Below, piece by piece: positions 8,712 to 19,650 of a stretch of DNA of 64,000 bases (its first letter is position 1; every line of letters begins with the position of its first letter). The position numbers and the translations under genes were made by a program. The notes under the pieces were generated by a model, which saw nothing but the letters and a program-made list of their open reading frames with translations, made no database searches and was not told where the DNA came from. The DNA is from SYLG01 sp965226945 (lineage in GTDB: Bacteria; Planctomycetota; Planctomycetia; Gemmatales; Gemmataceae). The stretch covers positions 1,178,001 through 1,242,000 of the forward strand of contig OZ245717.1 in the NCBI GenBank assembly GCA_965226945.1, given 5' to 3'.

Positions 8712-9176
8712 CTAGCCGATCACCGGCCGGTTCAGCTCCGTGCGCCAACGGCTGGAATCGGGACCGGATTCGGGGCCGCGGATGTAAAACTCCCACAGAT
8801 TGGGACTGACCTCCAATCCCTCGGACTTGATCCAGGCTTCGAATTCGCCCCATCCGGCTGCGAGTCCTTCGTAGCCACCCTGGTAGACGGTGCGCGCCAC
8901 TTTCACGGAAGGCAATCGGCCCGGTTGGACGCGGCCAGAAGGCTTCACTTGCCCCTTGATGGGAATGCCGACTTCGAAATCAAAAAATCCGTCGGGCTTT
9001 TTCGGATGGAAGGTGAAGAGCGGCCCGCACGGAGTGAGCCCCTGCGCGCCGATCGTCTTCAACACTTCTTGGATCGCGGGGCCCATGACCTCCTGGATCT
9101 GGCTGGCCGGAACTTTTAGCGGAATCACCGCCGTGTCGAATTCTTGGGATTGGGTGATTTGAGGCTTTTCGATCAT
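8712..9176 (-). CDS. GyrI-like small-molecule-binding domain protein
   Basis: The 154-residue protein resembles stand-alone GyrI-like / AraC effector-binding domains: QSQEFDTAVIPLKVPASQIQEVMGPA at the N-terminus, then GPLFTFHP..DGFFDFEVGIPI, VARTVYQGGYEGLAAGWGEFEAWI and a terminal NLWEFYIRGPES. These proteins bind hydrophobic small molecules in a duplicated SHS2 fold, and some hydrolyse electrophiles. There is no DNA-binding domain. It lies 33 bp downstream of the VOC gene and is probably co-transcribed with it. Substrate unknown. Confidence 0.8.
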   Translation of the reverse strand: MIEKPQITQSQEFDTAVIPLKVPASQIQEVMGPAIQEVLKTIGAQGLTPCGPLFTFHPKKPDGFFDFEVGIPIKGQVKPSGRVQPGRLPSVKVARTVYQGGYEGLAAGWGEFEAWIKSEGLEVSPNLWEFYIRGPESGPDSSRWRTELNRPVIG

Positions 9177-9209
9177 GGTTTGGCTATTTCTTCTCGTTGT
9201 TTTTCCGGA

Positions 9210-9620
9210 CTACTTCAGAGGTTTACCGATTTCCCAGTGATGCCCGAACGGGTCAACGATCCGGCCCACACGCCAGCCGTATTGTTCCCCCACCGGCCAA
9301 ATCTCCGTGGCTCCGGCCGCAATGGCCTGTTCAAACGAGGCGTCTGGGTTTTCCACGATGAGGAGCATTCTCACGGAACCTCCACCGAGCGATTCGGGGC
9401 TGAAGTTGCCATGTTCGGGAGCCTCGTCGGCGATCCAGAACTGGGCTCCGGAAACGGAAAGCAGTGCAACCACTTCGCCCGTGTCGCTTTCCACACAAAA
9501 AACTTGAGTGGCGCCGAAGGCCAGTTTGTAGAAATCGAGCGCCTTCTTGCCCCCGCGCACCGAAAGCATCGGGGCGATCACCGTGGAAAACGGCTGGGAT
9601 CGGGGTGATTGCTGATTCAC
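9210..9620 (-). CDS. VOC family protein (PhnB/glyoxalase-like)
   Basis: Vicinal-oxygen-chelate fold protein of about 136 residues: SVRGGKKALDFYKLAFGATQVF, GAQFWIADEAPEHGNFSPESLGGG, MLLIVENPDASFEQAIAAGAT and a closing RVGRIVDPFGHHWEIGKP. This is the pattern of PhnB-like glyoxalase/bleomycin-resistance relatives of unknown substrate. The frame stays open upstream to 9731, but that extension is low in family character. I prefer the GTG at 9620 (VNQQSPRS), which has GAGGAAG about 6 bp before it. It heads the small minus-strand run with the GyrI-like gene. Confidence 0.82.
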   Translation of the reverse strand: MNQQSPRSQPFSTVIAPMLSVRGGKKALDFYKLAFGATQVFCVESDTGEVVALLSVSGAQFWIADEAPEHGNFSPESLGGGSVRMLLIVENPDASFEQAIAAGATEIWPVGEQYGWRVGRIVDPFGHHWEIGKPLK

Positions 9621-10161
9621 GAAAGGCTTCCTCGCGGAAGGGAATACTCTTTGTCGGACTCTCCCGCGAATGGTGGGCGACTCTCTTCCGCGGGAGAAGG
9701 CTAGCTTAGGACCCAACGGCCCCACCCCCACTCATCTCAACGAATTGCGACGATCGGAATGCTGCTCGGCAGCGAAGTATGCGAGCCGCACTACGGATCC
9801 GGCGAGATCGCCGGCCATCTTTGCGCGAGGTTTGGATTCCCGGTCGAGCACTCGAAATACGGATCCGGGGTTCGTCTAAGAGCGAATTTCCCCTGCGGCC
9901 GTGACGATCCAAGGATGGGAAGCGCACCTTCGACGTTGCGAGAACGACTCACTCTTTTAGAGCCTTCGCAACTGCGATTCGGAGCTGCCGACGTACCCTT
10001 TCCTCAAGCAAAAACCGTCGAATAAACGATGATTACCGCCTTGGCTTGCAGCTGGTGAATCTGTGATCGAAGTCCCTTTTTGCGACGGGGAGGAATGGGC
10101 TTTTGACGAAAACCGATTTCGTTAATGGCAGGAGTCATGCGTACACCAAAACCCAACAATG
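9621..10161. other. Gene-free stretch between the VOC gene and the intron
   Basis: About 540 bp with no convincing gene. Small frames at 9759-10025 and 9706-9927 have no recognisable domain and oppose each other. The last 17 bp (10145-10161) match 15789-15805 downstream of the second 16S terminator with one mismatch. They are therefore the 3' exon flank of the group II intron and part of the ancestral 16S terminator context. Confidence 0.5.
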
Positions 10162-12081
10162 ATCGGGTAGGAGGGGGGATTGCTCCCCCCGTCCTCCCAC
10201 ACCACCGGACGTACTCAGTGGTATCCGGCGGTTTTCCTCAGGCGTTTAACGCCGCATGCCTTTGGGTGAGTGTCACGAGACCCAGAGTACCGAACCACCG
10301 GTTTGTCATGGCCATGGTTGCGCCAGGGCTTCCAGCCAATCTCCACCAGCCCTTGCCCGAGAGGGCCGTGCACCACGCAGTGGTACTGGGTACCCCAAGC
10401 GAGACAAGGAAGTCCACTATGGGCTTGGTCCGTTTACACTGCCGCATTCGGAAGCATCGCAGTTTCCGGCGTATCCACTGGTCCAAATCTCCCAAATGGC
10501 TTTTACATGCCGCATAGCGGAAGTAGGCCACCCAGCCGATTAGGGCAGTATTCAACTCTCGGATCACCTTGGCGAGCTCGACTCCTCGGTTCCGCCCAGT
10601 GATTTCCCGGATGCGTTCTTTGACCCGTTTCAGATTCTTTGGCGAAATCCCCATTCTGCCGCCTCTCAGGAGTCGGTGGCCGAGAAATTTGCGTTCCTCT
10701 ACGAACGCCACCTCGCTTTTCTCCCGATTGACTCGCAGTCTGAGTCTTTCCTCCAGGAACCGGGTTATCGATTCGAACACCCTTTCTCCCGCCGCCATCG
10801 AGTGAACATAGATGTTGCAATCGTCGGCATATCGGCAGAACTTGTGCCCGCGACTCTCCAGTTCCTTGTCCAATTCATCCAAAAGTAGGTTCGCCAAAAG
10901 TGGCGATAGCGGGCCACCTTGCGGGGTCCCTTCCGTTCGGTCGATGTGTACCCCCTCAAGCATCATCCCCGATTGAAGGAATCGGCGGATCAACTTCAGA
11001 AGGCGTTTGTCGCCGATGCGACGGGCCAGCCGAGACATCAGGATGTCATGATTGACACGGTCGAAGAACTTCTCCAGGTCAATATCCACCACGATGACGC
11101 GGCCCTCGGCCACATATTCCGACGCTTGAAGTAGTGCATCATGCGCACTGCGGTTGCGCCGAAATCCGTAGCTTGAGTCCGAAAAGGTGGGATCGAGCAG
11201 AGGATCCAACACTTGGAGAACTGCCTGCTGCACCAGCCGGTCCACTACCGTGGGTATGCCTAGAAGGCGTTTCCCGCCGTCGGGTTTGGGGATTTCCACC
11301 CCAAGGACCCGAGCCGGTTGGTAAGTTCCCGTCAACAGTGCATCTGTCAGTTCTTTGCCATGCTTGGTGAACCAGGCTTCCAATTCGTAGACGGTCATGC
11401 CATCCACACCTGGCTTGCCCTTGTTCCCCTTGACCCGTTTGAGTGCTCGATCCAGATTGTCTAGCTCACATATCTCCTCCATCATGCGTTCCATCAAGGC
11501 TCGTCCTGGTTCGCATGCCGATCGGGCTTGCAACTCCTCGTCCGCTCCAGCTTCGGTTCCGCCGTTGCCAGTTGCGTCGTGGCACGAGTCCACCTTCCAC
11601 CCCTCCTCGGGCGTTGGCTTAGGCAACCCGCCTTGCTGCTGCTCTGTCCCCATCGAATGTCCCAATACTTGTCCTTGACCTAAGAAATTCGGCCCTTCGC
11701 CTCATCGATGGCTTGGCAGCCACCAACCTTGGCTACTATGGCCTCTGCTGACTTCTCCCGTTCCTTCCCCCGATGTCTCCACCACGGTAGTCGTTGCCGA
11801 CAGAGCGAGAGATCTCCCAGGGTAATTCGTGTATCCTTCCCTCGGCGTTCGCCGGATGTACCTTCGTGTTGTCCGAATGACTTTTGGGCTGTCCCGTCCA
11901 TGGCCGGTTTACCCCAACACGACGGCCTTATATCCGGTTCCTGTACGTCGAATCCGAGTTGCGGCTTTCGCTTCCTTCAGATCCCACCTCGCGGTGGGCA
12001 CCCTTGCTAGGCCTTGCGGTTCCTGTCATTTAGGCCCGCGGAGAACTTACACCTCCTGGATACACAACATGCCTGGCGCAC
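10162..12081 (-). mobile_element. Group II intron, bacterial class C, complete (1,920 bp)
   Basis: Retroelement in the same orientation as the 16S gene, sitting just behind that gene's terminator. The 5' end GTGCGCCAGGCATG and the 3' part are typical of class C. That 3' part is a domain V of the form CCGCCGGAT...GTACGTCCGGTGG, followed by a domain VI hairpin ending CCTACCCGAT. Ends are fixed to the base by comparison with the second 16S locus. There the terminator T9-G runs straight into CATTGTTGG; here T9-G (12082) is followed by the intron, and C (10161) resumes ATTGTTGG. Domains I-III occupy about 11666-12081, the protein lies in domain IV, and domains V-VI about 10162-10237. Insertion behind a Rho-independent terminator is the known habit of class C introns. 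It looks intact. Confidence 0.95.
10238..11665 (-). CDS. Group II intron reverse transcriptase/maturase
   Basis: The 475-residue intron-encoded protein contains the RT domain with fingers GKPGVDGMTV and IPKPDGGKRLLGIPTVVDRLVQQA, palm SYGFRRNRSAHDA, VVDIDLEKFFDRVNHD, EGTPQGGPLSPLLANLLLD, and the catalytic box CRYADDCNIYV. The maturase X domain follows (RVKERIREITGRNRG ... LIGWVAYFRYA). No HNH endonuclease domain follows, as expected for class C enzymes. It needs its intron RNA as partner for splicing and reverse-splices into DNA next to terminator hairpins. The frame is intact from 11665 and stops just before domain V. Confidence 0.96.
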   Translation of the reverse strand: MGHSMGTEQQQGGLPKPTPEEGWKVDSCHDATGNGGTEAGADEELQARSACEPGRALMERMMEEICELDNLDRALKRVKGNKGKPGVDGMTVYELEAWFTKHGKELTDALLTGTYQPARVLGVEIPKPDGGKRLLGIPTVVDRLVQQAVLQVLDPLLDPTFSDSSYGFRRNRSAHDALLQASEYVAEGRVIVVDIDLEKFFDRVNHDILMSRLARRIGDKRLLKLIRRFLQSGMMLEGVHIDRTEGTPQGGPLSPLLANLLLDELDKELESRGHKFCRYADDCNIYVHSMAAGERVFESITRFLEERLRLRVNREKSEVAFVEERKFLGHRLLRGGRMGISPKNLKRVKERIREITGRNRGVELAKVIRELNTALIGWVAYFRYAACKSHLGDLDQWIRRKLRCFRMRQCKRTKPIVDFLVSLGVPSTTAWCTALSGKGWWRLAGSPGATMAMTNRWFGTLGLVTLTQRHAALNA

Positions 12082-12082
12082 C

Positions 12083-12115
12083 AAAAAAAAAGACCCGGTC
12101 AGTGAAGACCGGGTC
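12083..12115 (-). terminator. Rho-independent terminator of 16S copy 1
   Basis: Perfect 9-bp stem GACCCGGTC / GACCGGGTC with a 6-nt loop, followed on the minus strand by nine T residues (12091-12083) and then a single G before the intron. It lies about 95 bp after the 16S 3' end. The same element ends copy 2. It is the target context of the group IIC intron. Confidence 0.93.
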
Positions 12116-12209
12116 CTTTTTACAATGACTTCAGTGAAGAAACTTTGTGCCAAGAAAGAACAAGAACATGGTGATCTATGTGTGAGACATAGATCGGTTG
12201 TGCATCCTT

Positions 12210-13716
<1,507 letters not shown>

Positions 13717-13799
13717 AAAAATCGGTTGAGACTTGCGTCTCTATGATCTCGAATGAGCTTGATGGTCGCCTGGCCGGCTAAAAAACTTTAGAAAAAGAC

Positions 13800-13820
13800 G
13801 ACAGCTATTTTTTTGCTGTC
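13800..13820 (-). promoter_or_regulatory. Terminator-like hairpin in 16S leader, copy 1
   Basis: GACAGC / GCTGTC stem around an A-rich loop, followed on the minus strand by GTCTTTTTC. It lies between boxA and the mature 16S 5' end, where an intrinsic terminator would stop untreated transcripts. It may equally be a processing structure. The same hairpin occurs in copy 2. Confidence 0.5.
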
Positions 13821-13877
13821 ATACAAAGTCCAAGTCTAGCCGGTCAGGCTAGCTTGTTCTTTGCTTGGCTATTTCTT

Positions 13878-13898
13878 CACCGAATTGTCAAAGATCAA
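13878..13898 (-). promoter_or_regulatory. BoxA-like antitermination element, 16S leader copy 1
   Basis: Minus strand reads TGATCTTTGACAATTCGGTG, close to the bacterial rRNA boxA (GCTCTTTAACAA in Escherichia coli), the binding site of NusB-NusE. Almost the same element precedes the 23S gene at 63257-63279. Confidence 0.65.
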
Positions 13899-13982
13899 TA
13901 GGCCCCAGCGTGGCTCTTGGCCACCTCCGGTGCCTTGGGTCTTTCTTGCGAAAAACTTGTCTCAATTGCTTAAGACTCCTGT

Positions 13983-14011
13983 ATCCTAGGGCACGTTTTC
14001 AGGACTGTCAA
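13983..14011 (-). promoter_or_regulatory. Promoter of 16S copy 1
   Basis: Minus strand: TTGACA (14011-14006), 17-bp spacer, TAGGAT (13988-13983). This is an excellent sigma-70-type promoter about 270 bp before the mature 16S. The block shared with copy 2 starts exactly at this -10 box; the spacer is unrelated between copies, whereas the -35 box is the same. Confidence 0.8.
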
Positions 14012-14152
14012 CAGCGGGTGCAGAACCCGCGATTCCGGGTGGTCCGAATTTTCGAATCGGTCTTCCGCCAGCCCCCAACACGTCGGCCGCAAGTCCCTTA
14101 TACGGGGGCTCATAGATCAACGCGCACCTCGATCTCAGAAGCGTAACAAAGA

Positions 14153-14181
14153 AACCCCGACATCTCGGCGGGGTTCTTTTT
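14153..14181. terminator. Hairpin upstream of the 16S copy 1 promoter
   Basis: AACCCCG / CGGGGTT stem with a 9-nt loop and TCTTTTT on the plus strand; on the minus strand the tail is TCTTTGTT. No plus-strand gene precedes it. It may insulate the 16S promoter from transcription entering from 14.2-15.4 kb. Confidence 0.45.
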
Positions 14182-14317
14182 CTCATCAGCTGGCCAGAAT
14201 GGGTCCATTTGGGACCTACTGATTTCGCTTCTTCGCGAATCGTTTTCCTTTACAAGGGGGTTCTACCGCCCCTGAATCAGGTCAATTCCCCGGCTCGGTG
14301 CGGCCAAGCAGCACAAA

Positions 14318-15440
14318 GCACCTTCTGTTTTCTTTGATGGGAGATTCCCGCAACCGCGCCCGTGCCTATTGGATGTTGGGCGAAGGCCGTGCTGGGCCAG
14401 TTTTGCGTGAAGTCCGGGCCCCCATCATTTCACGCGAAGACGCGGAGACACGGAGAGAGAAGCAAAAACCAGGCAGTCGAGTCTTATCGGGGAGATGTTG
14501 CTCAACGAAGTGAAATGAAATCGGAAAGCCTCGCGTTGAGATCAGGCCCCCAATCTCTCTTCCTCCCTCCGCTCCTGCGCGTCTCCGCGTGAAAATGCCT
14601 TTTGTTTCCTCTTGGAGCGATTCGCAACACAATGATCGTTCTCAGCAAGAAAGCGTCGATGAATCCGCGAAAATCCTTGATGGACCAAGAAGGCACTTCT
14701 GATTTTTTTGTGGATGGAAAGTTCCCGCAACCTGCGCCCGTGCATTCGGATGTTTGGCGGAGGCCGTGCTGGGCCTGGTTTTGCGTGAAGTCCTGGCACC
14801 CATCATTTCACGCGGAGACACGGAGAGAGAAGCAAAAACCAGGCAGTCGAGTCTTCTCGGGGAGGCGTTGCTCAGCGAAGTGAAATGAAAACCGGAAGCC
14901 TCGCGTTGAGACCAAGCCCGCAACCACTTTTTCTCCCTCCGCTCCTGCGCGCCTCCGCGTGAAAATGCCTTTTGCTTCCTCTTGGTGCGATTCGCAACAC
15001 CACGATCGCTCTCAGCAAGAGAGCGTTGATGAATCCGCGAAAATCCTTGATGGACCAAGAAGGCACTTCTGATTTTTTGTGGATGGAAAATTCCCGCAAC
15101 CTGCGCCCGTGCATTCGGATGTTTGGCGGAGGCCGTGCTGGGCTAGGATTTGCGCGAAGTCCTGGCACTCATGATTTCACGCGGAGCCGCGGAGACACGG
15201 AGAGAGAAGCAAAAACCAGGCGGTCGAGTCTTATCGGGGAGAGGTTGCTCAATGAAGTGAAATGAAACCGGGCCCCTCGACTGGGTATCAAGCATCCCGT
15301 CTCGTTTTCTTCCTCTGCTCCTGCGCGTCTCCGCGTGAAAATGCCTTTTGACTTCCTCTTGGAGGAATTCCCATCACAACCATCGCTTTCCGCGAGAAAA
15401 CGATGATGCCCCCGCAAAATTTACAGAAGGTCCAACAAAA
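14318..15440. repeat. Three tandem imperfect copies of a ~370-bp noncoding repeat
   Basis: Units begin near 14318, 14692 and 15062 (anchor CCCGCAAC at 14347, 14724 and 15093, spacing 377 and 369 bp). Each contains the segments CGTGCTGGGCC, TTTCACGCGGAGACACGGAG, GAGAAGCAAAAACCAGGC, a TTGCTCA-N-GAAGTGAAATG stretch, CTCCGCGTGAAAATGCC and GAATCCGCGAAAATCCTTGATGGACCAA. Within each unit TTTCACGCGGAGAC and TCTCCGCGTGAAAA are inverted to each other. Frames across the copies shift and do not share a protein, so the repeat is noncoding. CACGGAG-type intergenic repeats are common in several phyla. From 14182 to 14317 nothing else was seen. Confidence 0.85.
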
Positions 15441-15461
15441 AAACCCGCCAGGAGAGCGGGT
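15437..15461 (-). terminator. Terminator of the Trm112-like gene
   Basis: ACCCGC / GCGGGT stem, 7-nt loop, followed on the minus strand by a seven-T run. It lies about 45 bp after the stop codon at 15505, on the correct strand. Confidence 0.8.
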
Positions 15462-15504
15462 CTATTTCCGAAGTCAGTCCTTCTGAGTTGAACCGTTCGG
15501 CTCA

Positions 15505-15729
15505 CTAGGACTCCGCATCTTCGCGGGCTCGTTTTCCTTTGCACGGGAGGGCGTAGGGTCCTTTGATCCCTTCGGGAAGGAAGGCCTCGTCGATCAAAAA
15601 GCAGGGGATTTTATCTCGTAGCGGGAAAAGCACCTTGCATTGCGTGCATTCAAATCCCTGCTCTTTTGCATCAAGCAAAATATTGGGATCGCAGGGACAC
15701 CTTAAAATGGCAAGGATATCGGCATTCAT
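15505..15729 (-). CDS. Trm112 / YcaR-like small zinc-ribbon protein
   Basis: The 74-residue protein has the Trm112 pattern: N-terminal ILAILRCPCDPNILL, a second half ECTQCKVLFPLRDKIPCFLIDEA, and C-x-C plus C-x-x-C metal-binding pairs. Bacterial members (UPF0434) are small cytosolic proteins of unclear role; the eukaryotic homologue is an activating subunit of methyltransferases. It sits alone between the two 16S loci with its own terminator. Its ATG at 15729 is preceded by an array of ATGGGA-type 9-mers (15731-15765) that also supplies a GGGA ribosome-binding sequence. Confidence 0.85.
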   Translation of the reverse strand: MNADILAILRCPCDPNILLDAKEQGFECTQCKVLFPLRDKIPCFLIDEAFLPEGIKGPYALPCKGKRAREDAES

Positions 15730-15730
15730 A

Positions 15731-15765
15731 ATCCCATAACTCCCATGGTTCCCATCATTCCCATG
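15731..15765 (-). repeat. ATGGGA-type 9-bp repeats before the Trm112-like gene
   Basis: On the minus strand, four or five degenerate 9-mers of the form ATGGGAaNN run directly into the start codon at 15729. A similar repeat family recurs in 59276-59700. Confidence 0.6.
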
Positions 15766-15806
15766 AATTCATGCCTATCCAAAAGCTAACCAAAATCCAA
15801 CAATGC

Positions 15807-15839
15807 AAAAAAAAAGACCCGGTCAGTGAAGACCGGGTC
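15807..15839 (-). terminator. Rho-independent terminator of 16S copy 2
   Basis: Same stem, loop and T9 tail as in copy 1. Here the T9-G is followed without interruption by CATTGTTGG, giving the empty intron site (junction 15805/15806). Confidence 0.93.
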
Positions 15840-15933
15840 CTTTTTACAATGACTTCAGTGAAGAAACTTTGTGCCAAGAAAGAACAAGAACATGGTGATC
15901 TATGTGTGAGACATAGATCGGTTGTGCATCCTT

Positions 15934-17440
<1,507 letters not shown>

Positions 17441-17523
17441 AAAAATCGGTTGAGACTTGCGTCTCTATGATCTCGAATGAGCTTGATGGTCGCCTGGCCG
17501 GCTAAAAAACTTTAGAAAAAGAC

Positions 17524-17544
17524 GACAGCTATTTTTTTGCTGTC
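17524..17544 (-). promoter_or_regulatory. Terminator-like hairpin in 16S leader, copy 2
   Basis: Identical to the hairpin at 13800-13820, located between boxA and the mature 16S. Confidence 0.5.
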
Positions 17545-17601
17545 ATACAAAGTCCAAGTCTAGCCGGTCAGGCTAGCTTGTTCTTTGCTTGGCTATTTCT
17601 T

Positions 17602-17622
17602 CACCGAATTGTCAAAGATCAA
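17602..17622 (-). promoter_or_regulatory. BoxA-like antitermination element, 16S leader copy 2
   Basis: Identical to 13878-13898; TCTTTGACAATT core on the minus strand. Confidence 0.65.
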
Positions 17623-17706
17623 TAGGCCCCAGCGTGGCTCTTGGCCACCTCCGGTGCCTTGGGTCTTTCTTGCGAAAAACTTGTCTCAATTGCTTAAGAC
17701 TCCTGT

Positions 17707-17735
17707 ATCCTAAACCACCCCAGGAGGCCTGTCAA
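17707..17735 (-). promoter_or_regulatory. Promoter of 16S copy 2
   Basis: Minus strand: TTGACA (17735-17730), 17-bp spacer, TAGGAT (17712-17707). The spacer shares no clear similarity with that of copy 1 although both hexamers are identical. It is divergent from purQ, whose start lies 120 bp away. Confidence 0.8.
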
Positions 17736-17854
17736 CACGCGATGAAACAATTTGCTCCAAAGGTCGATTCAGAGGGAGATCTGCGGCTCCACAACCCTTT
17801 TTCGTATAAAGACCTTCAGGAAAATTCGCTCATTTGGAATTTAGAAGGATTTCC

Positions 17855-18622
17855 ATGAAGCCTCGTGTCCTTGTTCTGCGCGCCCCGGGTACCAACTGCG
17901 ATCTGGAAACCAGTCATGCCTTTGAACTGGCCGGCGGAACCCCCCAACGGGTGCACATCCGGGAACTGCGCAGTAACCCCAGTCTGTTCAACGATTTCCA
18001 GATCTTTGTCATCCCTGGCGGCTTCACTTACGGCGACGACGCGGGCGCCGGAACGCTGCTCGCCTCGCAGCTGACGCACTTTCTGGGGGACCACCTTCGG
18101 GAGTTCCGCGATCAAGGAAAACTGGTCCTGGGCATCTGCAATGGGTTTCAGGTCCTTTTGAAGTCGGGCCTCCTATTGCCCCTTGACGAAGATGGCCCCG
18201 TCGCCACCCTCACCCAGAACACCTGCGGCCGCTATCTGGATACCTGGGTCTCGCTGAGGGCGTTTCCCTCCAACTGCCCCTTCCTCGCCGCCATCGACCG
18301 GCTGACCTTGCCCATTGCTCATGGCGAAGGCCGCTTCATCGCCCGAGAATCCTGGATCCGCGAAGGCCTCGCTCAAACCGGACAGGCCGTGCTCAAGTTC
18401 GTTCCCACCATACCCGGCGCCCCAGCCGAGACCTACAACCCCAATGGATCGGACCTCGACCTCGCCGGACTCTGCGACCTGACCGGCCAAATCTTCGGAC
18501 TCATGCCTCACCCCGAACGGCATATGTTCGCGACGCAAAACCCAACCTGGACCCGCAAGGAATTTCAAGACTCCGCCGATGGACTCCAGATCTTCCGCAA
18601 CGCGGTCGCCTGGTTCGTTTGA
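17855..18622 (+). CDS. purQ: Phosphoribosylformylglycinamidine synthase, glutaminase subunit
   Basis: Class I glutamine amidotransferase of 255 residues that supplies ammonia to PurL in purine synthesis, converting FGAR to FGAM. It shows RAPGTNCDLET at the N-terminus, the oxyanion region PGGFTYGDDAGAGTLL, the nucleophile loop LGICNGFQVLLKSGLL with the active cysteine, and C-terminal His/Glu in LMPHPERHMF. The start at ATG 17855 (MKPRVLVL) has AGAAGGA upstream; the frame is open from 17834 but the extra residues are not typical. purS and purL are not in the window. It leads a plus-strand run with nadC, birA and a lipoate-ligase-like gene. Confidence 0.95.
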   Translation: MKPRVLVLRAPGTNCDLETSHAFELAGGTPQRVHIRELRSNPSLFNDFQIFVIPGGFTYGDDAGAGTLLASQLTHFLGDHLREFRDQGKLVLGICNGFQVLLKSGLLLPLDEDGPVATLTQNTCGRYLDTWVSLRAFPSNCPFLAAIDRLTLPIAHGEGRFIARESWIREGLAQTGQAVLKFVPTIPGAPAETYNPNGSDLDLAGLCDLTGQIFGLMPHPERHMFATQNPTWTRKEFQDSADGLQIFRNAVAWFV

Positions 18623-18685
18623 CAACTTCACCCTGGATCTAGTTCCTCCCCCTTTATGGGGTGGCCCCTCAATGAGATCTGATGC

Positions 18686-19645
18686 ATGAGCTGGACGGCG
18701 AATGAGGTCAACGCGGCGAAACTCTTGATTCCGTTGGCGCTGGCCGAAGATTTGGACCCGGGTTCCTCCGGTTGGGGTCGCCATGCCGACGCCACCAGCG
18801 AAGCGCTCATTCCGGATTCGCTTCAGGGAAAGGCCGCCTTCGTGGCGCGAGCTCCGTGCATTCTGGCCGGTGCTCCCCTGATTCCCCTGGTGTTTTCCGC
18901 GATCAACCCGGCTGTTCAGGTGAGCATCGTGGCGGAGGAAGGACGGCCGCTCGCGGCAGGCGACCTGATCGCCTCGGTTTCGGGCCCCATGAAGAGCCTC
19001 CTTCTTGGAGAGCGCACGGCCCTCAACTTCTTGCAACGCTTAAGCGGGATTGCCACCTGGACTTCTCAGCACGTTCAAGAGATCCGCGATCTCCCCGTTT
19101 GTTTGCTCGACACGCGCAAGTCCACACCCGGATGGCGGCGGCTGGAGAAGTACGCGGTGCGCATGGGCGGCGCCACCAACCACCGGATGAGTTTGGCCGA
19201 CGGCATCCTCATCAAGGACAACCACCTGGCCTGCCTCGATTTGAAAGATCGCGCCAGCCCTGCACAGGCGGCCAAGGGCGCCCACCAGGCCCGAGCCTGG
19301 GCGCAGGCCCACGGCAATCTCACGGTGGAAATTGAAGTCGATGGCCTCGATCAACTCGCGGCGGTCTTGAGTGAACGGCCCGACATCATCCTTTTGGATA
19401 ACTTCGTTCCCGATCAAATGCGCGAGGCGGTCGCCCTGCGCAACCGGATGGCGCCCTCGGTAAAACTCGAAGCCTCCGGCGGCATCGGCCTTGCCAATCT
19501 CAGAGAGATTGCCCTCACCGGAGTCGACCGAATCAGCATGGGCGGGCTCATCCACCAGGCACGATCGGTCGATATTGCCCTGGATTATCTCGGCAGCGAT
19601 CATCCCGTCGCAGGGAATCCGTCGTCACTGCCTCAAAGGAATTGA
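18686..19645 (+). CDS. nadC: Nicotinate-nucleotide pyrophosphorylase (carboxylating)
   Basis: Quinolinate phosphoribosyltransferase of de novo NAD synthesis, 319 residues; it converts quinolinate and PRPP to nicotinate mononucleotide. Typical motifs are ERTALNFLQRLSGIAT, LLDTRKSTPGWRRLEKYAVRMGGATNHR (near residue 142; basic residues of the phosphoribosyl pocket), DGILIKDNH, and the late LEASGGIGLANLREIALTGVD barrel strand. It lies 63 bp after purQ, and birA begins at or just after its stop codon, so co-transcription is likely. nadA and nadB are not in the window. Confidence 0.96.
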   Translation: MSWTANEVNAAKLLIPLALAEDLDPGSSGWGRHADATSEALIPDSLQGKAAFVARAPCILAGAPLIPLVFSAINPAVQVSIVAEEGRPLAAGDLIASVSGPMKSLLLGERTALNFLQRLSGIATWTSQHVQEIRDLPVCLLDTRKSTPGWRRLEKYAVRMGGATNHRMSLADGILIKDNHLACLDLKDRASPAQAAKGAHQARAWAQAHGNLTVEIEVDGLDQLAAVLSERPDIILLDNFVPDQMREAVALRNRMAPSVKLEASGGIGLANLREIALTGVDRISMGGLIHQARSVDIALDYLGSDHPVAGNPSSLPQRN

Positions 19646-19650
19646 AGCGC

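Noticed and set aside
9759..10025. 88-codon plus-strand frame in the gap before the intron
   Set aside because: No ribosome-binding site, no domain, and composition unlike neighbouring genes.
14010..14080. Possible tRNA with a TTCGAAT T-loop upstream of 16S copy 1
   Set aside because: The flanking five bases do not pair on either strand and no acceptor stem is present.
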